Source: Nanobdellota archaeon (GTDB lineage Archaea > Nanobdellota > Nanobdellia > SCGC-AAA011-G17 > JAFCDX01). Taken from it: a stretch of DNA of 10,406 bases. Each line of letters opens with the position of its first letter. Position 1 is the stretch's first letter. A program made the position numbers and the translations under genes. The DNA is taken from assembly GCA_018816585.1 (NCBI GenBank), contig JAHIVQ010000033.1, positions 1 through 10,406 of the forward strand, given 5' to 3'. The notes under the pieces are model-generated. The model was given only the letters and a program-made list of their open reading frames with translations. It had not been told where the DNA came from and made no database searches. Positions 1 to 6,149 of this stretch are shown in pieces.

Positions 1-1928
1 CTTGCAAAATTATTATCCTGAAGTATCATTTCACTTGTTTCTTTGGCAACATCTGTTCCTGATTCAACAGCAATTCCAATATCTGCTTTTTTCAGTGCAG
101 GAGCATCATTAATACCATCTCCAGTCATTGCAACTATATATCCTTTTGATTTAAGAGCGCTAATAATTTTTAATTTATGTTTTGGATCAACTCTTGCATA
201 AACAGCAATATCATCAACTATCTTATCAAATTCTTCATTAGAAATATGATTTAATCTATCTCCTGTCATTATTTTTCCAGAAATACCTACCTGTCTTGCT
301 ATTGCTTTTGCTGTTTCTTTATGGTCTCCTGTTATCATTACTACTTTAATTCCTGCTTTTTCACATGTTTCAATAGCCTCTTTTACTTCTTCTCTTGGAG
401 GATCTATCATTCCCATCAAGCCAGTAAATACTAAATTTTCAAATTTATTTGTTTTAGAATATGCAAATGCAAGTACTCTTAGTGCTTTTGAAGCCATTAA
501 ATCATTTGCCTGTAATATCTGTTCTTTTTCTTTCTTGCCTAGCCACCTTACTCTTTCATTAGAATGTATATAAGAGCACATATCAAGTATTTTTTCAACA
601 GCCCCTTTTGCAAAATATACATCTCTATCCTTGATTTTATTTAATGTTGCCATGTATTTTTTTTCAGAAGAAAATGGAATTTCCTGCATTCTTGGATAAT
701 TTTTTAAATGAATACCTGCTTTTTTTGCTGCAACTAGTAATGCTATTTCAGTTGGATCTCCCTGCAATGAATTAATATCAGCATCATTACAGCAGTAAGC
801 TGTCTGCAATAATGGCTTTAAAACTTCAGTATTAACTTTTTTATTATCAATTAAAAATTCTCCATTAGTTTCATAACCTGAACCTGTTACTTTAATAAAA
901 TTATTATCAAAATATATTGACTTAACAGTCATCTCATTTTTAGTTATTGTTCCTGTTTTATCCACGCAAATAACATTTGTGCTTCCTAGTGTTTCAACCG
1001 CAGGCAATCTTCTTATAATAACATTATTTTTTGCCATCCTTTGTATTCCTAATGCTAAAGTTATTGTTATTACAGCGGGTAAACCTTCGGGAATAGCTGC
1101 AACAGCAATGCTTGCAGAAACCATAATCATTTCTATAAAATCATTTCCTAATACAGAACCAAGAACAAATATTATTAAAGCGATAAAGATTATTCCAATA
1201 GATATTACTTTTCCTAGCTGATCAAGTTTCTTTATTAAAGGTGTTTTTGTTTCTTTTATATGCTGTATATTTTCAGCTATTCTTCCTATTTCTGTATTCA
1301 TTCCAGTTCCAGTTACAATAGCTTTTGCTTTTCCATAAACACATAAAGTAGAAGAGAAAACCATATTTTTTTGCTCTGAAATCTGTTCTTTATTTATTGT
1401 ATAGGTTACTTTTTCAACAGAAACTGATTCACCTGTTAAAAGGCTTTCATCTATTTTAATATTAAATGTTTCAATAATTCTTGCATCAGCAGGAATAAAA
1501 TTTCCCTCTTCAATTACAATAATATCACCTGGAACTAATAATTCAGAAGGAATTAATTTTTTTATACCCTCTCTTATTACAATAGCATGACTTGTTTCTA
1601 ATTTTTTTAGTGATGCAATTGCTTTTTCAGCTTTGTATTCCTGGCTGAATCCAAGTATAGCATTCATAAATAATATTATTAATATTAATATTCCATCTGC
1701 AAATTTATTTAATAAAAATGAAGTTGCAGCAACTACAGCAAGTATCCAAATTATAAAACTTTTGAATTGACTAAAGAATATTGTTATTGCAGATGTTGCT
1801 TCTTTCTTTTTTAATGTATTTGGACCGTATTTATTTAATCTTTCAAGAGCTTCTTTTTCTGTAAGACCCTCTGTACTAGAATTTAATTCCTTAATAACCT
1901 CTTTTACATTTTCATTATAGTATTTCAT
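1..1928 (-). CDS. Class II P-type cation-transporting ATPase (SERCA-like), C-terminal part outside the window
   Basis: This is an ATP-driven cation pump of the membrane. About 642 codons are visible, and the gene runs off the left edge, so the last membrane helices (M5-M10) are missing from view. Visible landmarks, in order, are an M1/M2 hydrophobic pair at about residues 55-95, the actuator-domain TGES at 165-168, M4 with PEGLP at 280-284, the phosphorylation motif DKTGT with D323, the nucleotide-domain KGA at 441-443, and the hinge MTGDGINDAP at 601-610. PEGLP together with this spacing fits type IIA/IIC pumps (Ca2+, or Na+/K+-like) and not heavy-metal pumps. The ions cannot be fixed because the M5/M6 ligands lie outside. 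The start ATG overlaps the stop of the upstream gene as ATGA, so translation is probably coupled. All catalytic motifs seen are intact. Confidence 0.95.
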   Translation of the reverse strand, partial: MKYYNENVKEVIKELNSSTEGLTEKEALERLNKYGPNTLKKKEATSAITIFFSQFKSFIIWILAVVAATSFLLNKFADGILILIILFMNAILGFSQEYKAEKAIASLKKLETSHAIVIREGIKKLIPSELLVPGDIIVIEEGNFIPADARIIETFNIKIDESLLTGESVSVEKVTYTINKEQISEQKNMVFSSTLCVYGKAKAIVTGTGMNTEIGRIAENIQHIKETKTPLIKKLDQLGKVISIGIIFIALIIFVLGSVLGNDFIEMIMVSASIAVAAIPEGLPAVITITLALGIQRMAKNNVIIRRLPAVETLGSTNVICVDKTGTITKNEMTVKSIYFDNNFIKVTGSGYETNGEFLIDNKKVNTEVLKPLLQTAYCCNDADINSLQGDPTEIALLVAAKKAGIHLKNYPRMQEIPFSSEKKYMATLNKIKDRDVYFAKGAVEKILDMCSYIHSNERVRWLGKKEKEQILQANDLMASKALRVLAFAYSKTNKFENLVFTGLMGMIDPPREEVKEAIETCEKAGIKVVMITGDHKETAKAIARQVGISGKIMTGDRLNHISNEEFDKIVDDIAVYARVDPKHKLKIISALKSKGYIVAMTGDGINDAPALKKADIGIAVESGTDVAKETSEMILQDNNFA

Positions 1929-2818
1929 GCCTTATTTTTATTACGTTTTCTTTCTTCTCTTATACCTCTAACTAATTTATATGCTGCCTCACCCCCAGGT
2001 ACTAAAGAAGATAAAGCACTTACACCTATATCAAATAAAGCACTCTCAGTAAATAATTCTTTTGATCTCTTATGCTCCATTTCCCTTAAGATTTTTACTC
2101 TTCCATTTATACTATCAACTTCAACATATTTTTTTTCATTTTTCTTAGAATGAGTATACTCAAAAATATAAACAGGTTTAAAATAAAGTATTAACTCATC
2201 TATCCCAACTTTTTCATTTAGAATTTTATCTGCTGATACAGGATTTATTATATCTTGCAGCATACTTCTCAAGATAAAAGCTGCTTTTAGCACTACAGGA
2301 ACAACTATAACATCATTTTTCATTAATTCCTCAACTTCTTTTATCTTTTTACTATCATTATGCAAATAAACAGCTAATTTTTCCTGGTTTTTTATATTAG
2401 TTGGAGTTTTAATATCAAATGCACCATCTATGAGAATTTCTTTTCTCCTGTGTTCATGACAAATATCTGTTGAATGTATTACAATATCATTATGCTGTTT
2501 TCCCTCTTCTGCATTAAACTCAGTTTCTCCTATTCTTAATTTTTTTACTTGTTTATCTACAATAACCTTATATTTTGATTTTCTTTCATAATCTACAAGA
2601 GATTCTGCAATTATATGCCAGAATGGATCATAACGTTTGTATATTTTTAATAACTTTATTTCAGCTTTTTCTTTTGAGAATTTATCACTTATTCCTGAAA
2701 AAAAACCAAATGCATTATTTTTATTCTTTTCAGCTATTACTAATAATTCTTCTTTCTTTAATTTATCTACAAAATACCTTATTTCCTGTTTTTTTGCTTT
2801 TAGTGTATTCTTTTCCAT
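1925..2818 (-). CDS. Unrecognised 297-aa protein coupled to the P-type ATPase
   Basis: I do not recognise the family. The protein is highly charged and Lys/Glu-rich and has no signal peptide or clear transmembrane helix. Residues 1-60 look helical. Residues 64-100 (DPFWHII, then KYKVIVDKQVKKLRIG) read as alternating strands. A His/Cys-rich stretch, HNDIVIHSTDICHEH, lies at 109-123. A later segment, LYFKPVYIFEY at 211-221 followed by YVEVDSINGRV at 231-241, resembles the 'partner Tyr/Pro strand, then Val-Asp-x-x-x-Gly' pattern of PepSY-like domains, but this is a resemblance only. The C-terminal 260-285 is an amphipathic or mildly hydrophobic helix with Pro-Gly-Gly, followed by a basic tail. 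The gene is first in a two-gene unit, and its TGA overlaps the ATG of the cation pump. A membrane-proximal accessory role for the pump is possible but is inference. Confidence 0.8.
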   Translation of the reverse strand: MEKNTLKAKKQEIRYFVDKLKKEELLVIAEKNKNNAFGFFSGISDKFSKEKAEIKLLKIYKRYDPFWHIIAESLVDYERKSKYKVIVDKQVKKLRIGETEFNAEEGKQHNDIVIHSTDICHEHRRKEILIDGAFDIKTPTNIKNQEKLAVYLHNDSKKIKEVEELMKNDVIVVPVVLKAAFILRSMLQDIINPVSADKILNEKVGIDELILYFKPVYIFEYTHSKKNEKKYVEVDSINGRVKILREMEHKRSKELFTESALFDIGVSALSSLVPGGEAAYKLVRGIREERKRNKNKA

Positions 2819-2835
2819 TTTTCACTAATAAAAAG

Positions 2836-2856
2836 GTTTTTATATGGATTTATATC
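2836..2856. promoter_or_regulatory. Shared divergent TATA region between the 297-aa gene and tRNA-Gly
   Basis: The sequence TTTATATGGATTTATATC contains two TTTATAT boxes separated by 3 bases. The left box is centred near 2841. It lies about 28 bases before the tRNA-Gly 5' end on the plus strand, and about 23 bases before the ATG of the minus-strand gene. This is the archaeal TATA-to-start distance in both directions and would make the minus-strand mRNA leaderless or nearly so. Which box serves which direction is not decided by the sequence. Confidence 0.5.
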
Positions 2857-2869
2857 TTTTTCTTTTTAA

Positions 2870-2963
2870 GCGCGAGTTGTTCAATGGTTAGAATGGCGGC
2901 CTTCCAAAGGTTGTTAAAACCTGAATTTAGCCGTTGATCCGGGTTCGAGTCCCGGCTCGCGCA
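2870..2963 (+). tRNA. tRNA-Gly(UCC) with one intron at 37/38
   Basis: The cloverleaf is complete. The acceptor stem is GCGCGAG/CTCGCGC with discriminator A. The D-stem is GTTC/GAAT with loop AATGGTTA. The anticodon stem is GCGGC/GCCGT, the T-stem is CCGGG/CCCGG, and the T-loop is TTCGAGT. The anticodon TCC is at 2903-2905. After removal of the 22-nt intron the tRNA is 72 nt. No CCA is encoded. The PIG-L gene begins 17 bases after the tRNA end with no obvious promoter in between, so a joint transcript is possible. Confidence 0.95.
2907..2928 (+). other. Canonical BHB intron of tRNA-Gly, 22 nt
   Basis: The intron sits between A37 and A38, the standard archaeal position. The inner hairpin is AGGTT-GTTAA-AACCT. 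The central helix pairs CTTC (2901-2904) with GAAT (2923-2926), three pairs plus a C/U mismatch. The bulges CAA and TTA are each cut after their second base. The outer helix is the anticodon stem. Confidence 0.9.
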
Positions 2964-2980
2964 TATTACAATATACACAA

Positions 2981-3649
2981 ATGATAAAACAAGAAATTAT
3001 TGATATTAATAACAAAGAGAATATTTTGATATTTTGTGCTCATCCTGATGATGAGATATTAGGATGTGGATCTAGTACAGCTGTTTTTTCTGATGAAGGA
3101 AAGGATGTGATTTCTGTTATATTTTCTTATGGAGAATTAAGTCATCTAAAAGAAGAGATAATTAAGAAAAAAAGAATAAGAGAAAGTGAAAAAGCTAGTA
3201 AAATGATTGGTTCAAAAGAAATTATATTTTTAGGGCTACCAGATTCAAAAATTGCATCAAGAATAGAGGAACTGAATATCAAAGAAAAAATAAAAGAACT
3301 GATAAAACAATATAAACCTATAAAAATATTTACACACAATCCTTCAGATCCATTACCAGACCATAAAACAGTTAATGAAATTGTTACTAATACAATAAAA
3401 GAACTTAAGATGGATATTCCTTTATACGGATTTGATATATGGAATTTGTATAATCTAAAAGAGAGAGAAAGGCCATTATATTATGTTGATATTTCAAAGA
3501 CTTTTTGGACTAAAATTAGAGCTCTAAGTATATTTAAAAGTCAATTACATATAATGTTATATTTTTTACCAATAGTATTCTTGAGGGCAAAGATGGCAGG
3601 AAGAAAAAATCATTGCAAATATGCAGAGAGGTTTTACAAATTAATATGA
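2981..3649 (+). CDS. PIG-L/LmbE-family N-acetylglucosaminide deacetylase
   Basis: This is a zinc-dependent deacetylase of 222 aa, the usual family length. It most likely removes the acetyl group from a GlcNAc unit attached to a lipid, an inositol or a malate-type carrier. AHPDDE lies at residues 20-25. By analogy with MshB, H21 and D24 are metal ligands and D23 is the catalytic base. The third ligand is H128 in HNPSDPLPDH, which starts at H119. The family's helix signature RESEKASKMIG (from R67) and the C-terminal YAERF are also present. The Met start at 2981 lies just before the first beta strand, ENILIFCAHPDDE. The stop overlaps the next start as ATGA, which links the gene to the GT4 glycosyltransferase. 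The acceptor substrate cannot be read from the sequence. Confidence 0.92.
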   Translation: MIKQEIIDINNKENILIFCAHPDDEILGCGSSTAVFSDEGKDVISVIFSYGELSHLKEEIIKKKRIRESEKASKMIGSKEIIFLGLPDSKIASRIEELNIKEKIKELIKQYKPIKIFTHNPSDPLPDHKTVNEIVTNTIKELKMDIPLYGFDIWNLYNLKERERPLYYVDISKTFWTKIRALSIFKSQLHIMLYFLPIVFLRAKMAGRKNHCKYAERFYKLI

Positions 3650-4761
3650 AAAAAATACTTATAGCTACAGATACATTCTTACCAAAAATAGATGGAGTAA
3701 GTATATTTTTAACTAAAGTAATACCTGAACTTTCAAAGTATTATGATATAACTTTAGTGTGCCCCAAATTTCCAGGTAATATAAAAGATTATGATTATAT
3801 AAAAATAATAAGAACAAAAATTTCAAGAATAAAAATAGCAAATTATAATATTCCTCTGCCTAAAAACAAGCAGATAAAAGATTTAGTTAAAAATTCTGAT
3901 TTAATCTGGATACAATCTATTGGTCCAATAGGATATAATGTATTAAATAATGCCAAGAAATTAAATAAAAAAGTAATTGCTTATGTTCATGCAATTGAAG
4001 GAAAGAGATTTAGTATGTGCTCTGAAACAACATCTAGACTAAAATTATTTTTAAATTATTTAACAAAAATATATGAAAGAAGTTTCTATAATAAATGTGA
4101 TAAATTAATGCTGTCTTCAAATATGATTTCAAAGATATTATATAAAGCAGGAATCAATAGGAAAGAGGTAATGATTCCATTGGGTGTTGAATCAAATAAA
4201 TTTAAACCCTTAAACAAAGAAAAAGCAAAAAAGAATGTTGGTCTTGAAGATAAATTTATTATTGGCTATCTTGGAAGAATAAGTAATGAGAAAAATCTTG
4301 AAACACTAAGAGATGCTTTTGTTAATCTGCCTATAGAAAATAAATTATTATTAATAATTGGTGATGGTTCTAAGTCACAAAAAAAAATATTTAATAATGT
4401 AAATAATGTAAAAATAACAGGATTTATTGATAATGTTATTCCTTATCTGCAGGCAATGGATGTTTATGTTCTTCCTAGCCTTACTGAAACAAGCTCTCTG
4501 TCTACTTTAGAGGCAATGTCAACTGGACTGCCTGTTGTTGCAACTCCTGTCGGTGCTATTTCAGATTATATATATAATGGGAAAAATGGTATTTTATTTA
4601 ATATAAAAGATATTGATTCTTTAACTAAAATTCTTCTTAGCTTATATAATAATAAAAAATTAAGAGAAACTCTAGGAAAAAATGCAAGAAAGACAGCTTC
4701 TGAATTTTCATGGGAAGAGACTGTTAAAAAAATAAGAGAAGCTTTTGATGAAGAGTTTTAA
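3646..4761 (+). CDS. GT4-family glycosyltransferase
   Basis: This is a retaining GT-B glycosyltransferase of 371 aa that transfers a sugar from a nucleotide-sugar donor. The N-terminal Rossmann half opens with KKILIATDTFLPKIDGVS, whose Gly-rich acceptor/donor loop is near residues 13-19. The C-terminal half has IGYLGRISNEKN (206-217), GDGS (239-242) and the donor-binding EX7E signature with E281 and E289, followed by the typical LEAMSTGLPVVATPVG. The start at 3646 is chosen because its ATG overlaps the PIG-L TGA (ATGA). A GAGGT about 13 bases upstream could be a ribosome-binding site. An in-frame TTG at 3613 would add 11 residues inside the PIG-L gene and is less likely. The pairing with PIG-L recalls PIG-A/PIG-L, MshA/MshB and BshA/BshB, in which GlcNAc is transferred and then deacetylated. 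Confidence 0.93.
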   Translation: MKKILIATDTFLPKIDGVSIFLTKVIPELSKYYDITLVCPKFPGNIKDYDYIKIIRTKISRIKIANYNIPLPKNKQIKDLVKNSDLIWIQSIGPIGYNVLNNAKKLNKKVIAYVHAIEGKRFSMCSETTSRLKLFLNYLTKIYERSFYNKCDKLMLSSNMISKILYKAGINRKEVMIPLGVESNKFKPLNKEKAKKNVGLEDKFIIGYLGRISNEKNLETLRDAFVNLPIENKLLLIIGDGSKSQKKIFNNVNNVKITGFIDNVIPYLQAMDVYVLPSLTETSSLSTLEAMSTGLPVVATPVGAISDYIYNGKNGILFNIKDIDSLTKILLSLYNNKKLRETLGKNARKTASEFSWEETVKKIREAFDEEF

Positions 4762-4778
4762 AATTTATTTAAATACAA

Positions 4779-5501
4779 TTATCTTAAATATTCTCCAATC
4801 ATTTTTAAAATATTCTTATTTTTTACTTTTTTAACAATCTTTTCATCTAAATTTTCACTTTTTAATTTTTTTAAAACATCATCTTTTTCATATAATTTAA
4901 ATAAAAATTGCACAACGCGCAGTAAATGAACATCTTTTTTTGATGTATCTATAAATTTACTCAAGTGTTCAACTGCACAGTCTAAACCTATTTCAAGTAT
5001 TGCGGTATAAGCCACAGGAGCATACTTTTCTTTTCCAAGTAATTCTTCTAGTTGTGGTAAAAATTCTTCTCCTTTTTGAAATTGAGTTGTTGCTCTTATA
5101 ATATGCCATGCCAAATCAGAGGTATAATTAGCTTTTTTTCCCATATATTTTTTTATATCCTTAAATAGAGGGGTAAGTGTATTTTTAACTTCTTTTGCAT
5201 CAAAAAATTCTGTAAGATATAACAGCCTTGAAAAATATTCTGGATCATTTATTCCATTATTAATTTCCTCTTTTAATAATATATTTAAAGAAGTATGGAT
5301 TCTTCCTTTAAATCTATTGAAATCATATCCACTCTTTTTGGATTCTTCCCGAATTTGTTTATAAGAATCTATTATAAAATGTTCAGGCTCCTCATCCCTA
5401 TCCGGATAGTAAGAAGGTAGGTAAGTCTCTCCTTTTAATCTGCATTCAATATAATTCTTTAATTTTCCCGTGTTTAAACTTTTGAGCTCTTCTTTGTCCA
5501 T
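4779..5501 (-). CDS. Unrecognised helical 240-aa protein
   Basis: I do not recognise it. The protein is soluble, charged and predicted almost all-helical, without signal peptide or membrane segments. From about residue 80 it reads as successive helix pairs, for example DPEYFSRLLYLTEFF, APVAYTAILEIGLDCAVEHL and VHLLRVVQFLFKLY, which suggests an alpha-solenoid (HEAT-like) fold. It ends head-on against the glycosyltransferase, with only 17 bases between the two stops. A TATA-like box sits about 25 bases before the ATG, so the transcript is probably leaderless and monocistronic. No function is proposed. Confidence 0.75.
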   Translation of the reverse strand: MDKEELKSLNTGKLKNYIECRLKGETYLPSYYPDRDEEPEHFIIDSYKQIREESKKSGYDFNRFKGRIHTSLNILLKEEINNGINDPEYFSRLLYLTEFFDAKEVKNTLTPLFKDIKKYMGKKANYTSDLAWHIIRATTQFQKGEEFLPQLEELLGKEKYAPVAYTAILEIGLDCAVEHLSKFIDTSKKDVHLLRVVQFLFKLYEKDDVLKKLKSENLDEKIVKKVKNKNILKMIGEYLR

Positions 5502-5519
5502 TTTTATATGAGTATACTT

Positions 5520-5531
5520 ATATTTATAAAT
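5520..5531 (-). promoter_or_regulatory. TATA-like box for the 240-aa gene
   Basis: On the minus strand the sequence reads TTTATAAATATA, centred about 25 bases before the ATG at 5501. This is the archaeal TATA-to-start distance and implies a leaderless mRNA. Confidence 0.5.
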
Positions 5532-5577
5532 TCTTCTATTTGTTTACTATTATAAAATTACTACAAAATATAAAGAG

Positions 5578-5961
5578 TTATAATTTTTTTGATCTAAATT
5601 GCAATATTTTGCCTAATTCTTCTTTTATTGGCTGGCAAGATCTGTAATTTAAAAGATTATAAGCTACTTTTTTTATTAATTCTTCTTCTATCATTACAGG
5701 AGTTATATATTTCATTCTATCTAGTTTTTTAGTAATTTCATCTTCATATAATAATTTAAATCTATCACGTAGAGAAAGATTAAATATATTCTCTTTAGAA
5801 TCTTTTTCTCTTATGTAATTTTTGCATGTTGCATAATAACTTCTTACTGCATTTTTTATTACTCTTCTGTCTCCTTTTGGAAATTGATTTATACATTTTT
5901 TAATTATCTCATTTAATTGATTTTCTTCAAGTATTTTTGTAATATCTGTAACTTTTGGCAT
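5578..5961 (-). CDS. Unrecognised helical 127-aa protein
   Basis: I do not recognise it. The protein is small, basic and predicted all-helical, with segments such as QLNEIIKKCINQF, RRVIKNAVRSYYATCKNYIRE and PVMIEEELIKKVAYNLLNY. It has three scattered Cys and no membrane segment. The high Lys/Arg content would suit nucleic-acid or ribosome binding, but no motif shows this. It lies directly downstream of tRNA-Arg on the same strand. It has its own TATA-like sequence 24 bases before the ATG, inside the 34-base gap to the tRNA. Confidence 0.7.
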   Translation of the reverse strand: MPKVTDITKILEENQLNEIIKKCINQFPKGDRRVIKNAVRSYYATCKNYIREKDSKENIFNLSLRDRFKLLYEDEITKKLDRMKYITPVMIEEELIKKVAYNLLNYRSCQPIKEELGKILQFRSKKL

Positions 5962-5980
5962 ATTATAATTAGTATAACAA

Positions 5981-5990
5981 ATTATAAGAA
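5981..5990 (-). promoter_or_regulatory. TATA-like box for the 127-aa gene
   Basis: The minus-strand sequence TTCTTATAAT is centred about 24 bases before the start codon at 5961, which is consistent with a leaderless mRNA. Its T-richness just after the tRNA-Arg 3' end could also help terminate the tRNA transcript. Confidence 0.4.
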
Positions 5991-6015
5991 TGTTACGCCC
6001 GAGAAGGGATTCGAA

Positions 6016-6037
6016 TTCGAGTGTTATTTTATAACAT
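6016..6037 (-). other. T-arm intron of tRNA-Arg, 22 nt (position 53/54)
   Basis: The intron lies between the last T-stem base and T54. It shows a textbook BHB: inner hairpin TGTTAT-AAA-ATAACA, central helix CGAG/CTCG, 5' bulge GGA and 3' bulge AAT, each cut after the second base. Splicing joins GAGGG to TTCGAATCCCTT, restoring the T-arm. Confidence 0.9.
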
Positions 6038-6072
6038 CCCTCGACCCACAGGTTAGGAACCTGTTGCGCTAT

Positions 6073-6092
6073 TTGCCCAACCTTTAAAATTT
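6073..6092 (-). other. D-loop intron of tRNA-Arg, 20 nt (position 19/20)
   Basis: The intron interrupts the D-loop directly after the invariant GG (18-19). Its removal leaves the ordinary loop AGCCTGGATA between the two GCGC arms. BHB elements are a central helix GCCT/GGGC (one G-U), a 5' bulge GGA and a 3' bulge AAA, each cut after the second base. The inner stem AATT/GGTT is weak, and the D-stem serves as outer helix with one bulged A. Confidence 0.85.
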
Positions 6093-6129
6093 CCAGGCTG
6101 CGCTACTCGGGCATAATAAGACTAAAGGA

Positions 6130-6148
6130 AAATTATTTTTAAATATAT
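6130..6148 (-). promoter_or_regulatory. TATA-like box for tRNA-Arg
   Basis: The minus-strand sequence ATATATTTAAAAATAA lies about 27 bases before the mature 5' end at 6112. It sits immediately after the stop codon of the PIN-ATPase gene, so the tRNA probably has its own promoter. Confidence 0.5.
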
Positions 6149-6149
6149 C

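Larger units (their letters stand above)
5996..6112 (-). tRNA. tRNA-Arg(CCU) with two non-canonical introns
   Basis: Read on the minus strand, the acceptor stem is GCCCGAG/CTCGGGC with discriminator G. The D-stem is GCGC/GCGC. The anticodon stem ACAGG/CCTGT encloses TTCCTAA, with anticodon CCT at 6055-6057. The variable loop is GGGTC. The T-stem is GAGGG/CCCTT with T-loop TTCGAAT. These parts form a 75-nt cloverleaf only after two insertions are removed, 20 nt in the D-loop and 22 nt between positions 53 and 54. The anticodon loop itself is uninterrupted. All stems pair fully, with one G-U in the T-stem, so it looks functional. No CCA is encoded. This tRNA reads AGG codons. Confidence 0.93.

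Noticed and set aside
979..1221. Plus-strand reading frame of 80 codons inside the P-type ATPase
   Set aside because: It overlaps conserved M3-M4 and phosphorylation-site coding on the other strand and has no start signals.
2575..2937. Plus-strand reading frame of 120 codons running into tRNA-Gly
   Set aside because: It is antisense to the 297-aa gene and ends inside a well-supported tRNA; its Phe/Leu-rich composition is the usual mirror of a Lys-rich gene.
3613..3645. TTG start adding 11 residues to the glycosyltransferase
   Set aside because: The ATG at 3646 overlaps the PIG-L stop in the typical ATGA way, and the protein's first beta strand begins right there.
5996..6112. tRNA-Arg as a decayed pseudogene because of its oversized D-loop and T-loop
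   Set aside because: Both extra segments fold into BHB elements with correct cut positions, and all five stems pair after removal.
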